From a virus: a stretch of DNA of 22,192 nt. The translations under genes were made by a program, and so were the position numbers. The notes beneath the pieces were generated by a model. It had not been told where the DNA came from. It saw only the letters and a program-made list of their open reading frames with translations, and ran no database searches. The stretch is from IMG/VR virus record IMGVR_UViG_3300046491_000458, positions 1 to 22,192 of that record; one strand, given 5' to 3'. Positions 7,876 to 14,817 of this stretch are shown here, one piece after another (position 1 is the stretch's first letter; the number at the start of each line of letters is the position of its first letter).

Positions 7876-8226
7876 ATGAAGACTTTCATCCAGCATGGCG
7901 ACTGCCTGACCGTTCTTGCTCCGGCCGGCGGTACCACCTCGGGCGAGCTCTACAAAGTAGGCGCCATTGTCGGCGTTGCCGCTACCACTGAACTTGTTGG
8001 CGCGCCTGTCGTGCTGAAGCTCGATGGTGTTTTTGGCTTGACCAAGACCAGCGCCCAAGCCTGGGCAGTTGGCGATCTTCTGTTCATGAACACCACCACC
8101 CGCGCACTGACCAACGTGTCTGCTACCGGCCTGGTGTTGGTCGGCATGGCCACGGAAGTAGCGGCCAACCCGAGCGCGACCGGTGCCTGCCGTCTCAACG
8201 GCGTGTCTGCTCCGGCGGCTGTGTAA
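7876..8226 (+). CDS. Capsid cement/decoration protein, DUF2190-like
   Basis: A 116-residue beta-rich protein preceded by a strong AAAGGGGA ribosome site. Small hydrophobic strands alternate with Gly/Ala/Thr turns, and the sequence contains the pattern Gly-Ala-Ile-Val-Gly-Val-Ala and a late Trp-Ala-Val-Gly-Asp-Leu-Leu segment, characteristic of DUF2190 proteins. Members of this family trimerise on the outside of capsids and stabilise them after expansion. The position right after the major capsid gene supports this. It follows a terminator hairpin but has its own strong ribosome site, which would help high output from reduced mRNA. No signal peptide or membrane span is seen. Confidence 0.85.
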   Translation: MKTFIQHGDCLTVLAPAGGTTSGELYKVGAIVGVAATTELVGAPVVLKLDGVFGLTKTSAQAWAVGDLLFMNTTTRALTNVSATGLVLVGMATEVAANPSATGACRLNGVSAPAAV

Positions 8227-8574
8227 ATGGGCTGGGCCTCAATGGCCCAGCGCATGCTCGGCGTGTCGATCCGGACCTTCAGTGAGCCATCGGCGTCCAT
8301 CGATCCTGATGGCGCCGTGTACTGGTTGACGGACGGAGTCGCGCCCGGCATGGCTCTGGCCCAAGCCGTGTTTGATACAACTCACGTTTCAGTTGATCCA
8401 GAAACGGGTGCGCCGGTATCGAGCAACAACCCGATCCTCGGTGTTCGGTTGGTCGACTTGCCGAACGAACCCACAAACCGCGATCGCGTTAAGGCTCGTG
8501 GCGTCTTATACAAAATCAACGACGTGCAGGCCGATGGCGTGGCCGGTGTGACGCTATTCCTTCGCAAGGTCTGA
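8227..8574 (+). CDS. Probable head-tail joining protein, lambda FII-like
   Basis: A 115-residue protein lying between the cement and tail terminator genes, the position of gpFII-type joiners. The N-terminal region is flexible; the C-terminal half (from about residue 60) is beta-rich, with a Val-Arg-Leu-Val-Asp-Leu-Pro strand and a final Arg-Val-Lys-Ala-Arg-Gly-Val-Leu-Tyr segment leading into Val-x-Leu-Phe-Leu-Arg-Lys. This fits the small beta-barrel that sits on the portal/gpW surface and receives the tail. The start ATG touches the previous stop (TAAATG) and has no good ribosome site, so coupled translation is likely. A second ATG at 8242 is possible. Confidence 0.68.
   Translation: MGWASMAQRMLGVSIRTFSEPSASIDPDGAVYWLTDGVAPGMALAQAVFDTTHVSVDPETGAPVSSNNPILGVRLVDLPNEPTNRDRVKARGVLYKINDVQADGVAGVTLFLRKV
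8231..8251 (+). promoter_or_regulatory. Perfect hairpin at the start of the joiner gene
   Basis: GCTGGGCC at 8231-8238 pairs perfectly with GGCCCAGC at 8244-8251 around a TCAAT loop. It lies 1 base after the ATG at 8227 and puts an alternative in-frame ATG (8242) in the loop and stem edge. Such a structure could make translation depend on ribosomes arriving from the cement gene. This is an inference from base pairing only. Confidence 0.35.
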
Positions 8575-8576
8575 CC

Positions 8577-9131
8577 ATGGCTCACCCACGAGAACTGATC
8601 CGCAAGCAGGCCGTTGCGGTGCTGCTGGGCGTCACAAATGCAGGGGCGAGCGTTTACGCCAGCCGCGTGGCGCCGCTTATTTCCAACGGATGGCAGAGCG
8701 AGCTCCCCGCGATCATCGTTTACACGATGGATGAGTCTGGCGAGATCTTTAACCAGGCGCCACGCGAGTACCTGCGCAAAGTCGAGCTGGTGGTGGAGAT
8801 CCACGCGGAAGGTAACGAAGCGCTGGATGACACCCTCGACACGTTGGCTCGGCAGGTCGAGCGCCTGCTGCTGATGGACGACACTCTTGGAGGCACCGTC
8901 AACGACTTGGAATACCTGCGTTCGCGCATGGTGTTACTCGATCAGTCGGAGCATTTGACCGGTGCCTGCCGGGTGATCTTCGAGGCCTCGTATCTGGACC
9001 GTCATCCCGACGACCTTTTCAACGAAACACTTCCTGATTTCAACACGCTGGGCACCGAGTACAGCCTGGACAACGCCCAGCCCAACCCGCCGGATCGTGC
9101 CAAAACGATCATCGAGGAACTGAATCCATGA
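8577..9131 (+). CDS. Tail terminator/completion protein, gpU-like
   Basis: A 184-residue protein with AAGG about 8 bases before the ATG. The N-terminus (Arg-Glu-Leu-Ile-Arg-Lys-Gln-Ala-Val-Ala) starts a helix. Next come a strand with Leu-Pro-Ala-Ile-Ile-Val-Tyr-Thr and then Arg-Lys-Val-Glu-Leu-Val-Val-Glu-Ile-His, a helix with regularly spaced Leu, and a further strand pair. This alpha/beta order is that of lambda gpU-like tail terminators, which cap the tube once it has reached its length and make the head-binding face. In Mu-type gene order this slot is held by gp37. Its stop overlaps the next start (ATGA). Confidence 0.75.
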   Translation: MAHPRELIRKQAVAVLLGVTNAGASVYASRVAPLISNGWQSELPAIIVYTMDESGEIFNQAPREYLRKVELVVEIHAEGNEALDDTLDTLARQVERLLLMDDTLGGTVNDLEYLRSRMVLLDQSEHLTGACRVIFEASYLDRHPDDLFNETLPDFNTLGTEYSLDNAQPNPPDRAKTIIEELNP

Positions 9132-9325
9132 CAACCCGAGTGCAGGTTATTCCCGTCGAGGGTCGCCTGGTGCGGATCCCCGGCACCTACGAGGCGCTGC
9201 CAGCAGAAGGCAAGACGCTGGAACCGAACAGTTACTGGCTCCGCAAGAAGGCAGCCGGTGACGTCGAATTCAAAACTGAACAGCCTGTTGATCAGGCCCC
9301 GACCCCAAAAGGTGAGAAACAATGA
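9128..9325 (+). CDS. Small tail-module protein, DUF2635 (Mu gp38-like)
   Basis: A 65-residue protein located directly before the sheath gene, as Mu gp38 is. It has the family pattern Val-Arg-Ile-Pro-Gly-Thr near residues 16-21, followed by Leu-Pro-Ala-Glu-Gly and a Tyr-Trp-Leu-Arg-Lys segment. The last 15 residues are Pro/Gln-rich and probably disordered. No biochemical role is established for this family that I know of; its strict place beside the sheath gene suggests a part in sheath or tube assembly. It overlaps both neighbours by 4 bases (ATGA). Confidence 0.85.
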   Translation: MTTRVQVIPVEGRLVRIPGTYEALPAEGKTLEPNSYWLRKKAAGDVEFKTEQPVDQAPTPKGEKQ

Positions 9326-10794
9326 GTATTGGATACGACACCATCCCTGGGCCTGGATCTCTGCGCAAGCCGGGCGTCTACAGCGAGATCGACAACAGCC
9401 AGGCCGTACGCGGCCCGCAGTCGGTCACCTATCGTCGCCTGTTGATCGGCCAAAAGTTGGCCGCCGGTTCTGCTGTAGCCAATACCATGGTTCGCGTGAC
9501 CAGCGCCCCTCAGGCCGACTCGCTCTTTGGTGCGGGCTCGATGCTTGCGGGCATGGTACGAGCGGCCTTGGCCATCGACACTTACACCGAGCTGCAGGTG
9601 ATGCCGCTGATCGACAATGTCGCCGGTGTAGCTGCCACTGGTACGCTCTTGTTCACTGGCCCGGCCACTGGGTCAGGCACCGTCGAATTGATGATTGCTG
9701 GCCGCCGTGTGTCGGTCGGGGTAATCAGTGGTGACACCGCCACCGCCATTGGCACCGCTGCTGCTGCCGCGATCACCGCCGCCGCTGATATGCCGGTGAC
9801 AGCAATCGCCGCTACGGGCACCGTCACTCTGACCAGTCGCCACAAAGGCGAGGCGGGCAATAGCCTTAATGCGCGGGTGAACTACTACGCCGGGCAGACA
9901 CTGCCTGCCGGTGTTGGCGTCACTGCCACCGCATTCACCAACGGTGCCGGCAACCCTACGCTGGATACCGCGCTGGCTGCACTGGGCGACGAGTGGCTGC
10001 ATATCTGGGCTGTGCCGTATACCGATGCGGCCAGTCTGACCAGCATCAAGACTGAGCTGAACAGTCGCTTCGCTTGGAATCGCGAGATTGAGGCACACGC
10101 CTTCGCGGCCGCGCGCGGTAGCCAGGGCGCGCTCGGCGCAATCGGCGACAGCCACAACAGCCAGCACCTCTCGATCATTATGGCCAACGATGAGCCGATG
10201 CCGGCTTATGAGAAGGCTGCCGAGACCATGGCGATCGCTGCGTACTACGCGGCCATCGACCCGGCGCGGCCGATCCAGAATCTGGCTTATGCCTGGTGTT
10301 TGCCACCAGCGGCTGCCGATCGTTTCACCAACGAAGAGCGCAACCTGCTTCTGTTCGATGGGATCGCCACCAGCAAGGTCGGAACCGACGGCACCATGCT
10401 CATCGAGCGCCTGATCACCACTTACAAAACCAACGCCGCCGGTGGGTCTGACATCAGCTACCTGGACAGCGAAACGCTGTTCACCTTGATGTTCATCCGC
10501 CACGACTGGCGCGACTACATCCTGCGCAAGTACCCACGGCACAAGCTGGCCAACAACGGAACTCGCTACGGTATCGGTCAGGCAGTGGTCACTCCGAACG
10601 TAATGAAAGCCGAAGCGATCGCCAAGTTTCGCGAGTGGGAGGAGTTGGGGTTGGTCGAAAACATCGATGACTTCAAAGCCAACCTCATCGCTGAACGTAA
10701 CGCGAGCGACCCGAACCGGCTCGACGTGCTGCTGCCGCCGGATTTGGTCAACCAACTGCGCATCGTCGCCAACAAAATTCAGTTCCGCCTGTAA
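9322..10794 (+). CDS. Contractile tail sheath protein, Mu gpL-like
   Basis: A 490-residue sheath subunit, close in length to Mu gpL. The N-terminus has Pro-Gly-Ser-Leu-Arg-Lys-Pro-Gly-Val-Tyr-Ser-Glu, the usual beta-strand arm of gpL sheaths. An Ala/Gly/Thr-rich outer domain follows (about residues 75-210). The conserved core is at the C-terminus, with Phe-Ile-Arg-His-Asp-Trp-Arg-Asp-Tyr-Ile-Leu-Arg-Lys-Tyr-Pro near residues 392-406, and a final beta segment ending in Ile-Gln-Phe-Arg-Leu. The sheath surrounds the tube and contracts to drive it through the envelope. The presence of a complete sheath makes this a myovirus-type virion despite the lambda-like head genes. Confidence 0.95.
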   Translation: MSIGYDTIPGPGSLRKPGVYSEIDNSQAVRGPQSVTYRRLLIGQKLAAGSAVANTMVRVTSAPQADSLFGAGSMLAGMVRAALAIDTYTELQVMPLIDNVAGVAATGTLLFTGPATGSGTVELMIAGRRVSVGVISGDTATAIGTAAAAAITAAADMPVTAIAATGTVTLTSRHKGEAGNSLNARVNYYAGQTLPAGVGVTATAFTNGAGNPTLDTALAALGDEWLHIWAVPYTDAASLTSIKTELNSRFAWNREIEAHAFAAARGSQGALGAIGDSHNSQHLSIIMANDEPMPAYEKAAETMAIAAYYAAIDPARPIQNLAYAWCLPPAAADRFTNEERNLLLFDGIATSKVGTDGTMLIERLITTYKTNAAGGSDISYLDSETLFTLMFIRHDWRDYILRKYPRHKLANNGTRYGIGQAVVTPNVMKAEAIAKFREWEELGLVENIDDFKANLIAERNASDPNRLDVLLPPDLVNQLRIVANKIQFRL

Positions 10795-10818
10795 GGCGGA
10801 CTTTGGGAGAACCATCAA

Positions 10819-11184
10819 ATGGCTGGCAAACGCGTTGGCGGCATCATCAGTTTGAAGATCGATGGCGATATGTATTTCGCCAAGGGCGACTTCACCTACA
10901 ACCTCGGCAGGCCGAAGAAGGAGGGCGTAGTCGGTAGTGACCGTGTCCACGGCTACAAGGAAACACCACAAATTCCATTCGTAGAGGGTGAGATCACTGA
11001 TCGCGCCGAGATGAGTTTGGAGGCGTTGCTCGATATCGCTGATGCCACCATCACCCTAGAGCTGGCGAACGGCAAAGTCATCGTCTTGCGCGAGGCCTGG
11101 TACGCCAACGAAGGCACCGGCAACACCGGTGAAGGCAACATCCCGGTTCGTTTTGAAGGCATGTCGGCCGAGGAGGTCAAGTAA
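10819..11184 (+). CDS. Tail tube protein, Mu gpM-like
   Basis: A 121-residue protein with GGGAGA about 10 bases before the ATG. It starts Met-Ala-Gly-Lys-Arg-Val-Gly-Gly and shows the strand pattern Ile-Ser-Leu-Lys-Ile-Asp-Gly-Asp. Pro-Phe-Val-Glu-Gly-Glu-Ile-Thr-Asp and a Leu-Glu-Leu-Ala-Asn-Gly-Lys strand follow, which together make the small beta barrel of tail tube subunits. It polymerises inside the sheath and forms the DNA channel, with length set by the tape measure protein. The stop overlaps the next start (TAATG). Confidence 0.92.
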   Translation: MAGKRVGGIISLKIDGDMYFAKGDFTYNLGRPKKEGVVGSDRVHGYKETPQIPFVEGEITDRAEMSLEALLDIADATITLELANGKVIVLREAWYANEGTGNTGEGNIPVRFEGMSAEEVK

Positions 11185-11486
11185 TGGCAAAGGAAAAGCA
11201 GTTGGTCCTCAAAGAGCCAGTGCAGTTCGGTAGCGACTCGGTCACCGAGTTGACCATCTCCCGCAAGCTGAAATTTCTGCGTGGTTATTCACTGCGCATT
11301 ACCTCTGACGGCAAGGGCAGTGGTGCGATCGATCTCGATTTCTCTACGCTCATTGACCTCGGTTCGAAAATGGCTGGCCGTGCTCCGGCATTTGTCGACG
11401 AGATGGGCGAAGAAGACCAGGCAGTTCTCATCCAGGAAGCCCGAGATTTTTTGCTGGCGCACCTCGGGGGTGGCAGTCCGGTGTGA
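11184..11486 (+). CDS. Tail assembly chaperone, Mu gp41-like
   Basis: A 100-residue protein with GGAGG 8 bases upstream of its ATG. It carries a beta N-terminus with Leu-Val-Leu-Lys-Glu-Pro-Val, a Glu-Leu-Thr-Ile-Ser-Arg motif and a helical C-terminal half, as in Mu gp41-type chaperones. It should bind the tape measure protein and keep it soluble before tube polymerisation. In this family a longer form is made by ribosomal frameshifting into a second reading frame. Here a T TTT TTG heptamer lies at codons 88-90, 33 bases before the stop, and the -1 frame is open into the next small gene. The frameshifted product would be about 142 residues. Confidence 0.88.
   Translation: MAKEKQLVLKEPVQFGSDSVTELTISRKLKFLRGYSLRITSDGKGSGAIDLDFSTLIDLGSKMAGRAPAFVDEMGEEDQAVLIQEARDFLLAHLGGGSPV
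11447..11453 (+). promoter_or_regulatory. Probable -1 ribosomal frameshift site (T TTT TTG)
   Basis: In the gp41-like frame the codons read GAT TTT TTG. The heptamer T TTT TTG satisfies the X XXY YYZ rule, so both tRNAs can re-pair after a one-base backward slip. The -1 frame then stays open through 11611. Programmed frameshifting between the two tail chaperone frames is established for many tailed phages, including Mu-like ones. I did not identify a convincing downstream pseudoknot by eye. Confidence 0.6.
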
Positions 11487-11611
11487 CTGTCGTCGTCAAG
11501 GTGATGGGCGTTCAGCCTTCTGAAGTCATGGATATGGACTTCGATGATTTGAACTGGTGGCTTGAGCGGGCAGAGGAGTGGACGGAGTGGCAGACAAAGG
11601 CTACGGATTAA
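11483..11611 (+). CDS. Second tail chaperone segment, Mu gp42-like (frameshift extension)
   Basis: A 42-codon frame between the gp41-like gene and the tape measure gene, in the -1 frame relative to the former. It begins with a possible GTG overlapping the previous stop (GTGTGA) but has no clear ribosome site, so it is more likely read as a C-terminal extension after frameshifting. It is acidic and aromatic, with Met-Asp-Phe-Asp-Asp-Leu-Asn-Trp-Trp-Leu and then Glu-Glu-Trp-Thr-Glu-Trp. In such systems the extension recruits the tape measure protein while the short form coats it. It runs 25 bases into the tape measure gene. Confidence 0.75.
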   Translation: MTVVVKVMGVQPSEVMDMDFDDLNWWLERAEEWTEWQTKATD

Positions 11612-13503
11612 GCGTCATCATCGGTGCTGTTGATCGACTGACTGCTCCGCTGCGCGGGATGTTGGGCAAAGTTCAAGGGTTTACCGCGGGCGTAAGCCGT
11701 GCGATCGACCGAACCGGGCTGCCCGTCTTCACCAACAGTTTGAAGAACGTGGGGCACGCCGTCGGTGGTGTTGGCAGTGCGGTAGGAGCGAGCTCGGCGA
11801 AACTGCTCGGGCTTGGTGCAACGCTCGGCATCACAGGTGCTGCGCTCGGCGTATTTGTCGAAAGGTATGCGGATGCAACCGGTGCAATTGGTGATACTGC
11901 CGAGCGGACCGGCATCAGTCGCGAGCGTTTCCAAGAGTTGGGATTTGCAGCCAAGCTGACTGGCTCCTCGTCAGAGGTGCTGGCCGGCGCCCTGCAAAAG
12001 ATGAACATCAACGTCGGTGCCGCGACCAAAGGTTCGAAAGAGCTGAAGGACATGTTTGCAGGCTTGGGCATCAACCTCAAAGACTCAACCGGCAAGCTGA
12101 AAAGCACTGACGCCCAGTTCGACATGTTTGTCGATCGAATCTCAAAAATCAAAAACCCTTCGCTGCAGGCTCAGGCAGCAGTGAAAATTTTCGGTAAAAG
12201 CGCGACTGAGCTTTTGCCGCTGATTAGAGGAGGCAGCGCTGGCCTTCAGGAGATGTCCGCTGAGGCGCGCCGGCTTGGGATTGTTCTTTCTGATGATGCT
12301 GTCAGGGACGGTGAAGCATTCGGTGACATCCTCGACACGCTAAAGGCTGCCGTCGGCGGCGTGGGCAACATCATCGGCACAGCCCTCGTCCCCGAACTCA
12401 GCAAAATGTCGACCTGGCTCACTGATACGATCGTCAAATACCGTCCTCAGATTGAAGCGTTCGCCACCAGCTTTGCCAAAAACCTTCCGGGGAATATTCA
12501 GAAAATTACCGGTTTCTTGGGTGATCTATATGACGGAGTCCAGCCGGTTATCGACAGCATCGGCTGGCTTTCCGACACATTTGGCGGGGCCAACGTCATT
12601 CTGGCCGCCGTGGGTGCGTACATCGGCGGCGGCCTTGTAGTAAGTATTTGGAATTTGGCGATGGCCTTTAAAGGCTTGGGTGTCGCCATTCTCACGACCC
12701 CAATAGGCTGGTTCCTAATCGCGATTGCGGCAATAGGTGCAGCCGCCTACATCATCTACAAAAACTGGGACCAGATTGTCGCTTTCTTCGAAGAGAAGTG
12801 GGCTGGCGTAAAGGCAGCCTTCAGCGACGGGATCATCAACGGCATCTGGAAAGTTTGGACGGAATACAACCCGGTAACGCTGATGACTGAAGCGTTTATG
12901 GGATTGGTGAAGTACCTGACGGGCTGGGACCTTGGGGCGATTCTGGGGGCTAAGGTCAAAGACGCGGTCAGCGCAATGAAGCGCGCCATTCCCGACTGGG
13001 CCGCTGAAATGTTGGGGATTGAAATATCGGCCGAGGAACAGCCTTCTGGCGGTGGCGATGAAAACGGACCTCCGCGAGAAGCTAATAAGTCGGCGGAAAA
13101 AGCCACAGACAAAATCATCGACAACTCGGTTTTGCGCAATCAAGCACCAGTAAAAAGCGCTGCCGTATCGGGCTCGGAAAAGCAAATCCCCCTCGAAGGT
13201 CGCCCTGCAATACCAAGATCGGAAAGAGAAATTTCCGAGATCGGTCGACGAGCATCCGATCGCAATCAAGTACCCGAAAGCAAGGCTGCTGCACCAGGCT
13301 CGGAAAGGGAAATATCTGATATCGGGCGTCGGGCCGCGCAGGTGGGCAACAATACGGCGAAGGTCGTGGCGGCCCTGCCCACCGAGGTTCGAGTGAAGGT
13401 GGATTTTGCAAACATGCCTCCGGGCACAAAGGTCAAAACCGAGGGAAGCCAAGGAGCGCAGTTCGATACGAACTTGGGCTACTCAATGGCCAGCCCGACA
13501 TAA
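11587..13503 (+). CDS. Tail tape measure protein
   Basis: A 638-residue protein that sets tail length and is ejected with the DNA. I chose GTG 11587, 8 bases after AGGAG at 11574-11578; an upstream in-frame GTG at 11578 overlaps that ribosome site. The N-terminal 90 residues are Gly/Ala/Val-rich helix. Residues about 105-250 contain the conserved tape-measure core with Ala-Gly-Ala-Leu-Gln-Lys-Met and Phe-Gly-Lys-Ser-Ala-Thr-Glu-Leu-Leu-Pro. A strongly hydrophobic region with two or more spans lies at about 332-393, probably the part inserted in the host inner membrane. The C-terminal 140 residues are polar and disordered with three imperfect repeats of Ser-Glu-x-x-Ile-x-x-x-Gly-Arg. For its length it predicts a short tail. 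Confidence 0.93.
   Translation: MADKGYGLSVIIGAVDRLTAPLRGMLGKVQGFTAGVSRAIDRTGLPVFTNSLKNVGHAVGGVGSAVGASSAKLLGLGATLGITGAALGVFVERYADATGAIGDTAERTGISRERFQELGFAAKLTGSSSEVLAGALQKMNINVGAATKGSKELKDMFAGLGINLKDSTGKLKSTDAQFDMFVDRISKIKNPSLQAQAAVKIFGKSATELLPLIRGGSAGLQEMSAEARRLGIVLSDDAVRDGEAFGDILDTLKAAVGGVGNIIGTALVPELSKMSTWLTDTIVKYRPQIEAFATSFAKNLPGNIQKITGFLGDLYDGVQPVIDSIGWLSDTFGGANVILAAVGAYIGGGLVVSIWNLAMAFKGLGVAILTTPIGWFLIAIAAIGAAAYIIYKNWDQIVAFFEEKWAGVKAAFSDGIINGIWKVWTEYNPVTLMTEAFMGLVKYLTGWDLGAILGAKVKDAVSAMKRAIPDWAAEMLGIEISAEEQPSGGGDENGPPREANKSAEKATDKIIDNSVLRNQAPVKSAAVSGSEKQIPLEGRPAIPRSEREISEIGRRASDRNQVPESKAAAPGSEREISDIGRRAAQVGNNTAKVVAALPTEVRVKVDFANMPPGTKVKTEGSQGAQFDTNLGYSMASPT
13174..13338 (+). repeat. Degenerate repeats in the tape measure C-terminus
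   Basis: Three related 12-residue units start at residues 530, 545 and 572: SEKQIPLEGRPA, SEREISEIGRRA and SEREISDIGRRA. The second and third are nearly identical in protein but differ in many third-codon positions, so the motif is kept at protein level. They sit in a polar, probably disordered linker of the tape measure. Confidence 0.7.
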
Positions 13504-13515
13504 CCGGAGCCACCC

Positions 13516-14817
13516 ATGGGCTGGAGAGACAACTACCGCGCCGCGACCTTTCGCGGCGTTCCTTTTTTTGTAGAGTCCGCCGACAGTACTCACGGTCGCC
13601 GTCAGGCGGTGCACGAGCACGCTCAGCGGGACGTCCCTTACACAGAGGACCTTGGTCGCCAGGCCCGGGAATTTTCTGTTTCTGGGTACCTGGTCGGGTT
13701 GGAATATCAAACCCAGCGAGATGAGTTGATCAAGGCTTGTGAAACCGCCGGCCCTGGTGTTCTCGTTCACCCATATCGTGGCGAAATGACAGTCGAATGC
13801 CGTGGCCTCGGCTTGAGCGAGAGCACGGAAAACGGTGGCATGTGCCTGGTGAAGCTGACCTTCCTTGAAGCAGGGGAAGCCTCATACCCATCAGCCAAGG
13901 TCGATACGGTCAACGCCATCAGCGCGAAGGGCAATGCCGTCACCGCCGCCGCTGAAAAAGGTTTTGTCTCTGATTTCCTGACGACCGGGTTCCCGGCATA
14001 TGTTGCCGAGTCGGCGGCGACCGGGCTTGCCGATCTTGGCGAATTCATGGCGGCACCGGGCTTGAGCTTTGGCGGAGATTTTCAGGCAGCGTCTGACTTT
14101 TACCAGCAGGCGAAAGGGCTTGCATCAGACGCCTACAGCCTGGTCCAGCAGCCACTCAATATGGTCAGCCGAATCACTGGATTGTTTGGCTCAGTCCGCT
14201 CGGCCTTCGGCAGCAATGCCTTTAGCATGCTGACCAGCCTTTTTGATCGGTCGCCGTCTAGCTACTCGGGCAGCACCGCAACGCCGAGTCGTCGTCAACA
14301 GACCACCAACACGATTGCTCTAAATGCCTTGGTGCGCCAGGTGGCAGTTGCTGAAGCTGCGAAGGCCGCAGTGGTGACGCAAACGTCGGTGACCACACCA
14401 ATATCAGCGACCGACAGTAGGGTAGTAAATGCCGTGCATGCGTCCGTTCGACCTGCAAGCGTGCAGACCACTACGTCTTCGACGCCAACGGTCTACGACA
14501 GCTATCAGGCCGCGATAAAGGTCCGGGAGGAATTGGTTGATCGCATTGATACCGAAAGCGAGGCCACCCCGAACGATGAGGTCTACGTAACCCTGTCCGA
14601 TTTACGGACCAGCGTCGTCCAGGCCGTGCCGAACCCTGAGCAAAACCTTGCTCGGATCGTCCAGTACGTGCCGAAAGAAACGCTTCCATCGTTGCTCGTT
14701 GCCTATCAAATTTACGGAAATGCCGGCCGCGCGGATGAAATCGCAACCCGCAACGGTCCGCGTCATCCTGGTTTTCTGATGGGAGGCGACAAGCTTGAGG
14801 TCCTTGCAGATGGATGA
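13516..14817 (+). CDS. Baseplate/tail protein with DNA circularization N-terminal domain, Mu gpN-like
   Basis: A 433-residue protein with GGAG about 8 bases before the ATG. Residues about 5-95 match the gpN-type N-terminal domain: Trp-Arg-Asp-Asn-Tyr-Arg-Ala-Ala-Thr-Phe-Arg-Gly-Val-Pro-Phe at the start. A Gly-Arg-Arg segment follows, then Leu-Gly-Arg-Gln-Ala-Arg-Glu-Phe and Gly-Pro-Gly-Val-Leu-Val-His-Pro. This domain was first named for DNA circularisation, but Mu gpN is a baseplate component at the tube base. The rest is Ala/Thr/Val-rich helix and linker, with a conserved C-terminal part from about residue 320. It overlaps the hub gene by 8 bases. Confidence 0.9.
   Translation: MGWRDNYRAATFRGVPFFVESADSTHGRRQAVHEHAQRDVPYTEDLGRQAREFSVSGYLVGLEYQTQRDELIKACETAGPGVLVHPYRGEMTVECRGLGLSESTENGGMCLVKLTFLEAGEASYPSAKVDTVNAISAKGNAVTAAAEKGFVSDFLTTGFPAYVAESAATGLADLGEFMAAPGLSFGGDFQAASDFYQQAKGLASDAYSLVQQPLNMVSRITGLFGSVRSAFGSNAFSMLTSLFDRSPSSYSGSTATPSRRQQTTNTIALNALVRQVAVAEAAKAAVVTQTSVTTPISATDSRVVNAVHASVRPASVQTTTSSTPTVYDSYQAAIKVREELVDRIDTESEATPNDEVYVTLSDLRTSVVQAVPNPEQNLARIVQYVPKETLPSLLVAYQIYGNAGRADEIATRNGPRHPGFLMGGDKLEVLADG

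Noticed and set aside
9673-10971. Long minus-strand open frame of 432 codons opposite the sheath gene
   Set aside because: It is a shadow of GC-rich coding on the + strand. The + strand frame is an unmistakable sheath protein, and the antisense product resembles no family and has no ribosome site.
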